Positions 41,964 to 49,644 of a stretch of 64,000 nt of DNA are shown here, in pieces. Below the pieces are notes generated by a model. The model did not search any database. It saw only the letters and a list, made by a program, of their open reading frames with translations, and had not been told where the DNA came from. Source of the DNA: J027 sp034437655 (GTDB lineage: Bacteria; Chloroflexota; Anaerolineae; Aggregatilineales; J027); NCBI GenBank assembly GCA_034437655.1, contig DAOTTU010000072.1, positions 1-64,000 on the forward strand, read 5' to 3'. Position 1 is the stretch's first letter. Every line of letters begins with the position of its first letter. The position numbers were made by a program, and so were the translations under genes.

Positions 41964-43841
41964 ATGTCTGCTGCTGACCCCCGCCGCTATTACCCACCCC
42001 CACGAGGCCGTGTTGTTGAGCCTATCAACCCGTGGGCACTGCGTGTGCCGTTACTTGCGCTTGCTGGCTTATCGCTGGTTTTCTTCGCACTGGTGGCCGC
42101 CATCGCTGGCTACCAATTGATGTATCAGGATAAGGTGTTGCCGGGTGTCTCGACGGTGTATGGCGTAGAGATGACAGGCATGACTGCGCCCGAAGTCCGC
42201 AGCGAACTTGAAAACCGCTTTAGCTATGCCGACGATGCGGTCTTCGTGTTTCAGTATCAGGACCAGAGCTGGGAATATACTGCCGCCGAACTGGGTGTGC
42301 AGCTTGACCTCGACGCCACGGTTGATGCCATCTTCAGCGCTGGCCGTGAACGGAGCGCAGTTGGTGATCTGTGGGATCAGTGGACCATCTACCAGAATGG
42401 CTACGCTGTCGCCCCCATTCTGACCTACAATGAGTCGGAAGCCGAACGCATCATTCGGGCCATCGCAGCCGACATTGACCAACCCATGCAAGACGCCGCC
42501 ATCACGATCAGCAACGGCCAGGCGACCGCATCACCGAGCCAGGTTGGGCTAGAAGTTGATGTGCAGCCGACGATTGACGCCCTTCGTCAGCAAATTTTAG
42601 CGCTGACAGCCCGTGCAGAAATCCCGTTGTTTGTTGCGGAAACCCCTCCTGCGATTGTGGACGCTACCATTGCCGCCGAACAGGCCAACCGCGTGCTGGA
42701 TCCACGTGGTGTGACGTTCTTCATTCCCGGTGAACTGGGCATCGCGGGCGGTCCGTGGACAGCAACGCCCGATTCACTGGAAAATATGCTGCGCATCGAA
42801 CGGGTCAATAACGACGATGGTACTGCTTACTATGACGTGTATGTCACCGACGAGCAGGCCCGCGAATTTCTGCGCAATATTGCGCCAGACCTGACCGTTG
42901 AAGCCATTAATGCCCGCTTTGTGTTCAACGAATCCACACGCCAGCTTGAGGTTATTGACCCGGGGCGTGATGGCCGTGCGCTTGATGTGGATGCTACCAT
43001 GCCTGGCTTCCAGACGGCGGCGTTTTCGCTGGAAGACCGCACCGTCCCGTTGATCTTCCGTGATGTACCTGCGGACGTCAACCCGGGTATGACAGAGACA
43101 GAACTTGGCATTGTTGAACTTGTCACTGAACGCACAACGTCCTTCCGGGGCAGCACACAAGCGCGCCTGACCAACGTCACCGTCGCCGCTGAACGTTTCC
43201 ACGGGCTCGTTATTGCACCGGGGAGCGTCTTCTCGTTTAATCAATGGTTGGGCGATGTGAGCCTCGAAAGTGGCTTTGAAGAAGCGCTGATCATCTACGG
43301 CGACCAGACAATTACTGGTGTCGGCGGTGGGGTCTGTCAGGTTTCAACCACAGTGTTTCAAGCGGCATTTTATGGTGGGTTCCCTATCCTCGAACGTGTG
43401 CCACATGGGTACCGCGTCAGCTACTATGAGCAGGATGGCACCGGCCCCGGGCTGGATGCAACGGTGTATTCTCCAATTGTAGACTTCAAGTTCCGCAACG
43501 ATACCAACGGGCATCTGCTCATTGAGACTTACGTGAACCCCGTCAACTACACACTGACGTTTAAATTCTATGGCACCGACCCCGGCCGCACCGTGACGGT
43601 AGACGGCCCCTATATCCGCAACGTGCAACCCGCACCGCCGCCGATTTATCGCGAAACGGTCGGTGTTACGCGCACCACACAGGTCGATTACGCGGTTTCT
43701 GGCGCAGAGGTCTATGTCTATCGTGATGTTTATGATGCACAGGGTAATTTGATCGTGGAAGCCGAAGAATTCTACAGCAACTATGTGCCGTGGCCAGCGC
43801 AATATCAGGTGCCGCCCGGCGACCCTCGCGCTAACCGTTAA
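41964..43841 (+). CDS. VanW-family membrane protein with PG-binding-4 domains
   Basis: A 625-residue protein. One N-terminal membrane segment (about residues 23-48, LLALAGLSLVFFALVAAIAG) anchors an extracytoplasmic part. Residues about 60-390 hold repeated putative peptidoglycan-binding (PG_binding_4) domains. The VanW domain at about 400-545 includes TTVFQAAFYGGFPILERVPH and GLDATVYSPIVDFKF. A short C-terminal region ends near the Tyr/Pro-rich EFYSNYVPWPA. VanW proteins occur in glycopeptide-resistance clusters and widely elsewhere. The function is unproven. No van genes are nearby, so this is a cell-wall protein rather than evidence of resistance. GAGGG lies 5 bases before the ATG. Confidence 0.9.
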   Translation: MSAADPRRYYPPPRGRVVEPINPWALRVPLLALAGLSLVFFALVAAIAGYQLMYQDKVLPGVSTVYGVEMTGMTAPEVRSELENRFSYADDAVFVFQYQDQSWEYTAAELGVQLDLDATVDAIFSAGRERSAVGDLWDQWTIYQNGYAVAPILTYNESEAERIIRAIAADIDQPMQDAAITISNGQATASPSQVGLEVDVQPTIDALRQQILALTARAEIPLFVAETPPAIVDATIAAEQANRVLDPRGVTFFIPGELGIAGGPWTATPDSLENMLRIERVNNDDGTAYYDVYVTDEQAREFLRNIAPDLTVEAINARFVFNESTRQLEVIDPGRDGRALDVDATMPGFQTAAFSLEDRTVPLIFRDVPADVNPGMTETELGIVELVTERTTSFRGSTQARLTNVTVAAERFHGLVIAPGSVFSFNQWLGDVSLESGFEEALIIYGDQTITGVGGGVCQVSTTVFQAAFYGGFPILERVPHGYRVSYYEQDGTGPGLDATVYSPIVDFKFRNDTNGHLLIETYVNPVNYTLTFKFYGTDPGRTVTVDGPYIRNVQPAPPPIYRETVGVTRTTQVDYAVSGAEVYVYRDVYDAQGNLIVEAEEFYSNYVPWPAQYQVPPGDPRANR

Positions 43842-43877
43842 GCACGGTGATATGTGGCATGTGGCAGCGGCTGTTGA

Positions 43878-44867
43878 CTACAGATAGCCGTTGTCACGAT
43901 ACCAGGCATAGGTTTCTTGAATGGTGGTCGTCAGGTCAATTTCTGGATCATGGAGTTCGGCTTGGGCTTTTTGGGTGTTGAAGTACAGATATTGTGTGCT
44001 GAGCCGCAGTTGGTTGCCTTCGACACTGCCCGGCAGTGAAATTTTCGCAGCACGGGCAAAGTCCGCCGCGGTCGCAGCAAGCCGAACCACGGGTGCGGGC
44101 AATGGTAACCACGGTTCCGGCGCACCTATCACCTGCGCAATGAGCTTGATGAGAGCCTGATTGCTCATGTTGACTGTTCCCAGAATATAACGTTCCCCGG
44201 ACCGCCCCTTTTCAGCGGCACGCAGATGAGACACCGCCACATCGCGCACATCAATCACACAAATCCCGCCACTGGTCGGCCAGAAGGGCATGTGCCCGGC
44301 GGCAACTTCGGTAATGAGCGTGCCCGAAATCAAATTAAGGTCACCCGGCCCCAGTATAACGCCCGGATTGAGAATTATGGCATCCAGCCCACGATGAATG
44401 GCTTTGTAAACTTCGGCTTCGGCGAGGTATTTGCTGTGCCCATAAGGAGAAACGTTGGGGTCAATGCTGAAAACATGGGATTCATCAACGGGTTTACCGT
44501 CTTCCCGATACCCAATCGCAGCGGCGCTACTGGTGAAAATAAAGCGTTGCACATTGGCAGCCAGGCACGCATCCAACAACAGGCGCGTTCCATCGACGTT
44601 AACGCTATAGATTTTAGACTTACCACTCCGCCAGTAATCTGCAACTGCCGCGACATGAAACACCCAATCTATCCCCTTAACCGCTGCCGCCAGCGCAACA
44701 GGGTCGTCCAGGGTGGCCATAACACGCTCAACGTCCAGGCCCTCAATGGCGTCAAGTTTGCTGCTTTCGCGATGCATGACGCGGACGGTATGCCCGGCGT
44801 CCAGCAATGTGCGGGTAATCCATGACCCAACAAAACCTGTCGCGCCAGTGACTAATGCTCGCGCCAT
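43878..44867 (-). CDS. NAD(P)-dependent SDR epimerase/reductase (HpnA/dihydroflavonol-reductase-like)
   Basis: A 329-residue extended SDR. The Rossmann motif GATGFVGSWITRTLL is at about residues 7-21. FTSSAAAIGY carries the catalytic Ser, and YGHSKYLAEAEVY the Tyr and Lys. The substrate side has NPGVILGPGDLN and a VIDVRDVAVSHLRAAEKG segment. It is closest in style to hopanoid-associated epimerase HpnA or dihydroflavonol reductases; the exact substrate is unknown. It is last in the seven-gene minus-strand operon with the two radical SAM genes. The ATG directly abuts the stop of the response regulator. Confidence 0.86.
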   Translation of the reverse strand: MARALVTGATGFVGSWITRTLLDAGHTVRVMHRESSKLDAIEGLDVERVMATLDDPVALAAAVKGIDWVFHVAAVADYWRSGKSKIYSVNVDGTRLLLDACLAANVQRFIFTSSAAAIGYREDGKPVDESHVFSIDPNVSPYGHSKYLAEAEVYKAIHRGLDAIILNPGVILGPGDLNLISGTLITEVAAGHMPFWPTSGGICVIDVRDVAVSHLRAAEKGRSGERYILGTVNMSNQALIKLIAQVIGAPEPWLPLPAPVVRLAATAADFARAAKISLPGSVEGNQLRLSTQYLYFNTQKAQAELHDPEIDLTTTIQETYAWYRDNGYL

Positions 44868-45638
44868 TTAGTTCTCGTCCTCTTCGGGTTCATCCAATAA
44901 TTCAGGTCGCAATTCATCAGGTGGTGGCTCACCTTCAATCGCGGTGTAACGCATAAACGCTCGTTCTTGAGCGCTCATTTCGGGCGGGTATTCCATATCG
45001 GTATCGTAGGACTCTAATATACGATAGCCTTCTTTGACATAGCTGCGGATTGTGTGAGTACTGACGCCCATTTCATCAGCAGCAAGGTCGGCACTCATAC
45101 CTTCCACAACACAGAGTTGAATGGCCTCACGAATGCGGTCGGTCAACTCGGGGTATTCACGTTTGTCAGGAATGACGGCTGCCTCTTGCAAGCAGAGATC
45201 ATCGTGCAGGTAATCGACCATTGAGCGGGTCACGCTGAAGGGATAATCCTGCGCCCAGACGAGCGCCCAGGCAATTTGGAGGCCAACATCATTACGGACA
45301 AAGTAACCCCGTGCGCCTGCTTTCAGGGCTACACATGCCGCTTCTGGGGCAACATGCCGATCCAGAACGACAATGAACACATCATGAATCATCCGCTGGA
45401 GCCGTTGCACCAGAAGCGCGGTGCTGTCAGGTGTTTCAAAGGTATAGGTATCCAGGATGATGATGTTGGGCCATTCTGCTTCGGCATGGTCCGTCAACCA
45501 GTCGAACATTTCATCTACGCTTTCGGCCATCCCAACCACCCGTGTACGCCGATCCCAGGCTAGATAGCTATTGATTGCATAACGGCCATAGATGTCAGCG
45601 TCAAAGATGAAGACCTTCAAATTCAGCTTGCCTAGCAT
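44868..45638 (-). CDS. Response-regulator-like protein with degenerate receiver and HTH
   Basis: A 256-residue protein with a receiver-like domain (5-125) and a helix-turn-helix region at about 160-205 (MSADLAADEMGVSTHTIRSY). The phospho-acceptor position Asp63 (IILDTYTF) is present. The acidic pair is FDAD (Asp13, Asp15), the conserved Thr/Ser is Asp93 (VVLDRH), and the conserved Lys is Arg115 (YFVRND). Phosphorylation-dependent switching is therefore doubtful. The C-terminal 40 residues are acidic and Pro/Glu-rich. GGGGAT precedes the ATG. It lies inside the radical SAM operon and no histidine kinase is adjacent. Confidence 0.83.
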   Translation of the reverse strand: MLGKLNLKVFIFDADIYGRYAINSYLAWDRRTRVVGMAESVDEMFDWLTDHAEAEWPNIIILDTYTFETPDSTALLVQRLQRMIHDVFIVVLDRHVAPEAACVALKAGARGYFVRNDVGLQIAWALVWAQDYPFSVTRSMVDYLHDDLCLQEAAVIPDKREYPELTDRIREAIQLCVVEGMSADLAADEMGVSTHTIRSYVKEGYRILESYDTDMEYPPEMSAQERAFMRYTAIEGEPPPDELRPELLDEPEEDEN

Positions 45639-45640
45639 AT

Positions 45641-46030
45641 TTAACCATCCCCTATGGACCCGTCCTCCGGCATTGAGGCTTCAATTGATTCTGGCGATTC
45701 GCCTGACTCCAGGCGCCCCACGACTTCGTTAAACTCACCGCCGAGGTCGTCTTCCATACCTTTTCCAAAGTGGCGCAAGGCACGCCCGAGGGTGCGTGGG
45801 TCGGCATCTTCCAAATCGTCAAGGGCATCCATCGCACTTTCGTCACCATCGAAGGCTTGTTCAAACCGTGACATTTCTGAGCGGACGACACGTACCCGGC
45901 CAATAATCCGCGAAACATTGTCACTTCCTGTAAAGGGGCTACGCACCGCATCCGGGTCGTAGTCAGCGTAGCTCATTTTGACTTCGAAACGCTTCCCGGT
46001 GTCATTACAACGAAATTCATAGACTGGCAT
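45641..46030 (-). CDS. FmdB-like protein lacking zinc-ribbon cysteines
   Basis: A 129-residue protein. The opening MPVYEFRCNDTGKRFEVKMS matches the FmdB regulatory zinc-ribbon family. In that family CxxC and a second CPxC bind zinc. Here only Cys8 remains: position 11 is Thr, and the second pair (31-34) reads SPFT. VSRIIGRVRVVRSEMSRFEQ follows as in the family. The C-terminal 70 residues are acidic and helical (DALDDLEDADPRTLGRAL). AGGAG precedes the ATG. It is 4 bp after the second radical SAM gene and 2 bp before the response regulator, so it is translated in that operon. Confidence 0.82.
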   Translation of the reverse strand: MPVYEFRCNDTGKRFEVKMSYADYDPDAVRSPFTGSDNVSRIIGRVRVVRSEMSRFEQAFDGDESAMDALDDLEDADPRTLGRALRHFGKGMEDDLGGEFNEVVGRLESGESPESIEASMPEDGSIGDG

Positions 46031-46034
46031 AGTT

Positions 46035-47501
46035 TTATGCTCCTGTTTCTACAGCCTCACGTTGTTCGTCGTACCAGCCACGCCCGGCCGGGGTATTTGG
46101 TATTTCGACCTCGCGGGCTGTCAACGCCATTCCTACACGCCCAATCGTAGCGCTAAGTTGTTGACGTGCCAAGCGTGGCCATTTTTTCCACGCTGGTGCG
46201 GTGCTGAGTTGGGTCTTGTGGGCATGAACGGAACTGACCATCCACCGGGTCGCAAAGCTGTAATATCGGCGTGAGTGCCGCCCGGCAACGCCAAGATCAC
46301 GGTCCGTGCGCTCGGCCCAGCTTCCCGGTTGAATGACACGCTCAGCCACAGCTTCATAGTAACGGGTACCTTTGATGGGGTACGCGACGGTCGTCAGAAA
46401 AATGTCAGGGTTGGCGGTCTTGAGATGGTCAATCGTGGCAGCAAGGTCTTGCAGTGTTTCGCCCTCATAGCCCAGCATGATGAACATTCCCGTCTCAATG
46501 CCCCGGTTGCGCAGCGAGTGTGTCATCTGTTGTACAGCTTCGACGGTCGTTTTGCGCTTCATGGCATCCAGAATCCGCTGTGAGCCACTTTCAGAGCCAA
46601 TCCACAGCCGCGCACAGCCCATCTCGGCTAAGGTATCAACGATGTCTTCGTTCATGCGGTCAGCTCGCGAAATGCATTCAAAGGGGATTTTCAGCCCGCG
46701 TTCCTGAAATGCCGTATGCAAACCTTGCAACCAGCGCCAGTTAATGGTGAAAACATCATCCACAAACCAGAGTTGGTCGGGTGCATAGCGTTCTTTGAGA
46801 TAAAGCACCTCATCGGCCACGTCTTCAGGGCTGCGGCGGCGGTGGGTTTCACCAAAGACGGTATGCGAACACCATGTACACGTAAACGGACAGCCCCGCG
46901 CACACGTCAACGACAGACTACCTACGCCGTGATGCTCACGCCAGATATCCACGTAGTGTTGAATATCAATCGCTTCGCGGTCTGGCCACGGTTGGGCCGT
47001 AAGATCGTGAATGTAGGTGCGTGGATCAGTACGTATTAACTGGCCAAGATCATCCAGGAAGGCAATGCCGTTGACTTCCCACAGGCGGTTTAGCCCATGT
47101 CGTGCCAAATGCGGGATAAGCTCTTCTAGCGTGATTTCGCCTTCACCAATGACAATGATGTCCGCGCCGTGTTCCAGGTATTGCTGAGCATAATGCGGTG
47201 GTTCTGGTCCGCCAAGCACAACCGTTGCACCCAGACTTTTGCAGAACTGCGTCATCGCCAGCACACTTTGCTTGGTCATCAAAGTTGTGTAAAGGCCGAC
47301 CACTGACGGGCGTTCACGTTGCACATAGGCTTTGAAGCTGGCGAAGTCGCTGAATGTGGTGTCGAACACCCCGACGCTGAACCCTTTGGCCTTGAGATGG
47401 GCTGAAATGTACAGCAAGCCCAACGGCGGGTAAGGACGCATGACCTCTCGCTCGTGGGGATCGTCATAGAGAAAGTAGCCATGCGTTAATAAAATATCCA
47501 T
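46035..47501 (-). CDS. B12-binding domain radical SAM protein (second copy)
   Basis: A 488-residue class B-type radical SAM enzyme. The N-terminal Rossmann-like cobalamin-binding region (1-140) contains MRPYPPLGLLYISAHLKAKG and VVLGGPEPPHYAQQYLEHGA. The radical SAM motif CPFTCTWC (CxxxCxxC) is at about 200-210, in the CARGCPFTC context, then ESGSQRILDAMKRKTTVEAV. The cobalamin domain lacks the DxHxxG motif, as often in this class. Such enzymes methylate or rearrange unactivated carbons. The substrate is unknown. It is a paralog of the enzyme at 48045-49556, from which it is separated by two tiny membrane proteins. AAGGT precedes the ATG. Confidence 0.92.
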   Translation of the reverse strand: MDILLTHGYFLYDDPHEREVMRPYPPLGLLYISAHLKAKGFSVGVFDTTFSDFASFKAYVQRERPSVVGLYTTLMTKQSVLAMTQFCKSLGATVVLGGPEPPHYAQQYLEHGADIIVIGEGEITLEELIPHLARHGLNRLWEVNGIAFLDDLGQLIRTDPRTYIHDLTAQPWPDREAIDIQHYVDIWREHHGVGSLSLTCARGCPFTCTWCSHTVFGETHRRRSPEDVADEVLYLKERYAPDQLWFVDDVFTINWRWLQGLHTAFQERGLKIPFECISRADRMNEDIVDTLAEMGCARLWIGSESGSQRILDAMKRKTTVEAVQQMTHSLRNRGIETGMFIMLGYEGETLQDLAATIDHLKTANPDIFLTTVAYPIKGTRYYEAVAERVIQPGSWAERTDRDLGVAGRHSRRYYSFATRWMVSSVHAHKTQLSTAPAWKKWPRLARQQLSATIGRVGMALTAREVEIPNTPAGRGWYDEQREAVETGA

Positions 47502-47561
47502 GTTGTACCTTACAATGTTGTTTACAATACGGTTGTGATGTTATGGTGCGGCGTCGCTGGA

Positions 47562-47786
47562 TTATGTATCTAGTTCAGCAAGACGTTCGAGCAGCTTACG
47601 TTCACGCCGATGCGCCCGCAGCAATGCCAGCAACACCAACAGCAATAACAGGCCAAGGATGGAGACGCCAACCGCTTCTTGCACATTGACATCAACTTCA
47701 ACATTGTCGCCATACTCAACTGACTCTGGTCCGGACCCATTTGAAGCTGCGTTCGTAGACGCGCCATTCGCAGGTGATGTATTCAC
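47562..47786 (-). CDS. Very small membrane protein (copy 2)
   Basis: A 74-residue protein: a Ser/Asn/Gly-rich N-terminal tail (1-39), one Leu-rich membrane helix at about 40-57, and a short basic/leucine-rich tail (RERKLLERLAELD). The start is GTG at 47786, overlapping the upstream stop as GTGA, with AAGGAG 8 bases upstream. It shares its helix and the following LALLRAHR with its neighbour (LALLRSHR), so the two are probably tandem paralogs. No family is recognised. Confidence 0.72.
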   Translation of the reverse strand: MNTSPANGASTNAASNGSGPESVEYGDNVEVDVNVQEAVGVSILGLLLLLVLLALLRAHRRERKLLERLAELDT

Positions 47787-48025
47787 TTTGCACGCTCCTT
47801 TTTGCGCGAAGGTTCTGAATGATGATGGTCAAGGTGGTCTTGCAACTGTTTTTCCAGTAAGTCGCGGGTGTAACGGTGGCTACGCAGCAGTGCCAGCAAC
47901 AACAACAAAGCAATCAGCCCCAGGAAAAACGCGCCGAGCGAATCCTGTGCTTCTGGCGCAAAGTAGTTGTCATTATAGGTGCTGCCGTTGTCAAAATTGA
48001 GCCGATCTTTTTCCGTTTCGCTCAT
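47783..48025 (-). CDS. Very small membrane protein (copy 1)
   Basis: An 80-residue protein: an acidic/polar N-terminal part (1-29), one membrane helix at about 30-47, and a C-terminal tail with Leu repeats, a His cluster (DHLDHHHSE) and a basic end. The ATG at 48025 is fixed by AAGGA 7 bases upstream. The longer in-frame reading from 48133 would run into the upstream radical SAM gene. It lies 19 bp after that gene and overlaps its paralog (GTGA). The function is unknown; partnering with the flanking enzymes is inferred from position. Confidence 0.74.
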   Translation of the reverse strand: MSETEKDRLNFDNGSTYNDNYFAPEAQDSLGAFFLGLIALLLLLALLRSHRYTRDLLEKQLQDHLDHHHSEPSRKKERAK

Positions 48026-48044
48026 GGCTGTGTCCTTAAATTTG

Positions 48045-49556
48045 TCAGGAAATACCCGCCATTGGCACGGATAGGTCGGGCGTGCGGTTATTTGGCACTG
48101 CCAGCGCCTGCAATTTACGCCGCGCCTGTCCAATGGTCAGGGTATGATAAACCATCGCAGCCATACGCCGCCAACTTTGCGGTCGTACCATGCTCAGTTT
48201 ACCACGACGCAACAGCATTGACGTGCGCCGGGCCCGAAATTCTTTATGCACAACCCGGTGTAGCTGCCGATAAAACTCGGTACTAAACGAGCCTTCGTAG
48301 AGCATGGCGAGGTCTTCAGAGTCTTGCCAGTTGGTTTTCGTCTTCAATTCGGTTTTCACACGTTCATAAAAGGGGGTGCCCGGCAGCGGATAACTGACCG
48401 AAATGCCAATGTCGTCTGGCAACAGGTCGCGCACCATTTGCAGCGTCGCTTCAATGTCGTCGTGATCCTCGCCCGGGTAGCCGAACTGGAGGAAGAAACC
48501 GCTATGGATGCCCACCTCTCCCAGTTTGCGCCGTGCCTCGTAAATCTGCTCAACACTGGTGCCTTTGTCCATCGCATCGAGGATTTTCTGCGAGCCGCTT
48601 TCCGCGCCGATCCAGATACTCTGCGCACCAGCACGGTGCATTGCTTCAACGGTGTCATCTTTCACCAGCAAATCTGCGCGTGAAAGGCATTTAAATGGTG
48701 TGCGGATGTCACGGCGTTCGATTTCGTCCGCAAAGGCTTGAATCCAGCCCGGTTTTAGCCCCATGATGTCATCGGCAAACCAGATATGGTCGGGTTGTAG
48801 CGTTTCGTGCAACCATTCCAGCTCAGCAGCAACCTCTTGCGCTGAACGAACGTTGTAGCGCTGCCCCCAGATGGGTTTAGCACACCAGTTGCAGTGAAAC
48901 GGGCACCCGCGTGTGGTGACCATATTCACGCTGTAGTAGCCGTGGTGGGTGCGCCAGAGATCACGATAGCGTGGCACATCAACCAGATCCCATGCCGGGA
49001 AGGGCATATCATCCAGCGTTTTCATCACAGGACGCGGCGCGGTGATGACTGTTTCGCCCGGCGTAGCGTCTGCACGATAGGCTAACCCGGTGACCCCATT
49101 GAGCGTCATAGCGCTCTGCCCTTCAAGCACCAGCAACAATTCACGCAGGGTTTGTTCCCCTTCGCCGCGCAGCACATAGTCTGCCCCGGCGTCGAGGTAT
49201 TTGGTGTAGTGGTCGGTGGCATCTGCGCCGCAGACAATCACGGGAATATCACGCTGTTTGGCCATGTCAATCATGTTAAAGGCCGCCGCGCGCATATTGA
49301 GCAGACACATTTTGCTGAGGTAGTTAAAGTTGTCTTCAAACAGCACCGCATAGCGCGGTTGAGCCGTTTGCAGGGCAACGTCCCATTCTGCTTCGGAATC
49401 GGCTAACATAGCATCGAACAGTGCCACCGTGTAGCCTTGCTCACGCATATAACTGGCGGCGAACATTGTGCCCAACGGTGGATAAGGTTGCATGGCAGCG
49501 TAGAGTTTCGGGTCAAAGCGCAGAAAGTAGCTCTGGCCAAACAAAATATCGGTCAT
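48045..49556 (-). CDS. B12-binding domain radical SAM protein (first copy)
   Basis: A 503-residue class B-type radical SAM enzyme, first gene of the operon. The N-terminal cobalamin-binding-like region (1-150) has MQPYPPLGTMFAASYMREQG, followed by a VIVCGADATDHYTKYLDAGA segment. The radical SAM motif CPFHCNWC is at about 222-229. The ESGSQKILDAMDKGTSVEQI and FLQFGYPGEDHDD segments follow. The C-terminal 100 residues are Arg-rich and lack a further known domain. It is a paralog of the 46035-47501 enzyme, with the same architecture and clear similarity. An oxidoreductase or methylase of an unusual lipid or cofactor is one possibility. Nothing fixes the substrate. Confidence 0.92.
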   Translation of the reverse strand: MTDILFGQSYFLRFDPKLYAAMQPYPPLGTMFAASYMREQGYTVALFDAMLADSEAEWDVALQTAQPRYAVLFEDNFNYLSKMCLLNMRAAAFNMIDMAKQRDIPVIVCGADATDHYTKYLDAGADYVLRGEGEQTLRELLLVLEGQSAMTLNGVTGLAYRADATPGETVITAPRPVMKTLDDMPFPAWDLVDVPRYRDLWRTHHGYYSVNMVTTRGCPFHCNWCAKPIWGQRYNVRSAQEVAAELEWLHETLQPDHIWFADDIMGLKPGWIQAFADEIERRDIRTPFKCLSRADLLVKDDTVEAMHRAGAQSIWIGAESGSQKILDAMDKGTSVEQIYEARRKLGEVGIHSGFFLQFGYPGEDHDDIEATLQMVRDLLPDDIGISVSYPLPGTPFYERVKTELKTKTNWQDSEDLAMLYEGSFSTEFYRQLHRVVHKEFRARRTSMLLRRGKLSMVRPQSWRRMAAMVYHTLTIGQARRKLQALAVPNNRTPDLSVPMAGIS

Positions 49557-49591
49557 GGTTTGCGTACCTAACAGTAAGTTTACGTTCTCAA

Positions 49592-49620
49592 TTTATAAGC
49601 GTTTCATTAGTCCTTATCAT
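49592..49620 (-). promoter_or_regulatory. Possible sigma-70 promoter of the radical SAM operon
   Basis: On the minus strand ATGATA (49615-49620), 17 bases, TATAAA (49592-49597), about 35 bp upstream of the first gene of the operon. The -10 matches consensus at 5 of 6 positions and the -35 at 4 of 6. Confidence 0.43.
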
Positions 49621-49644
49621 ATAAGAAAGTGGGACAAACGGCAA

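Noticed and set aside
41964..43841. A vancomycin-resistance gene
   Set aside because: VanW-domain proteins are common in wall-associated roles, and no vanH, vanA or vanX homolog is present in the window.
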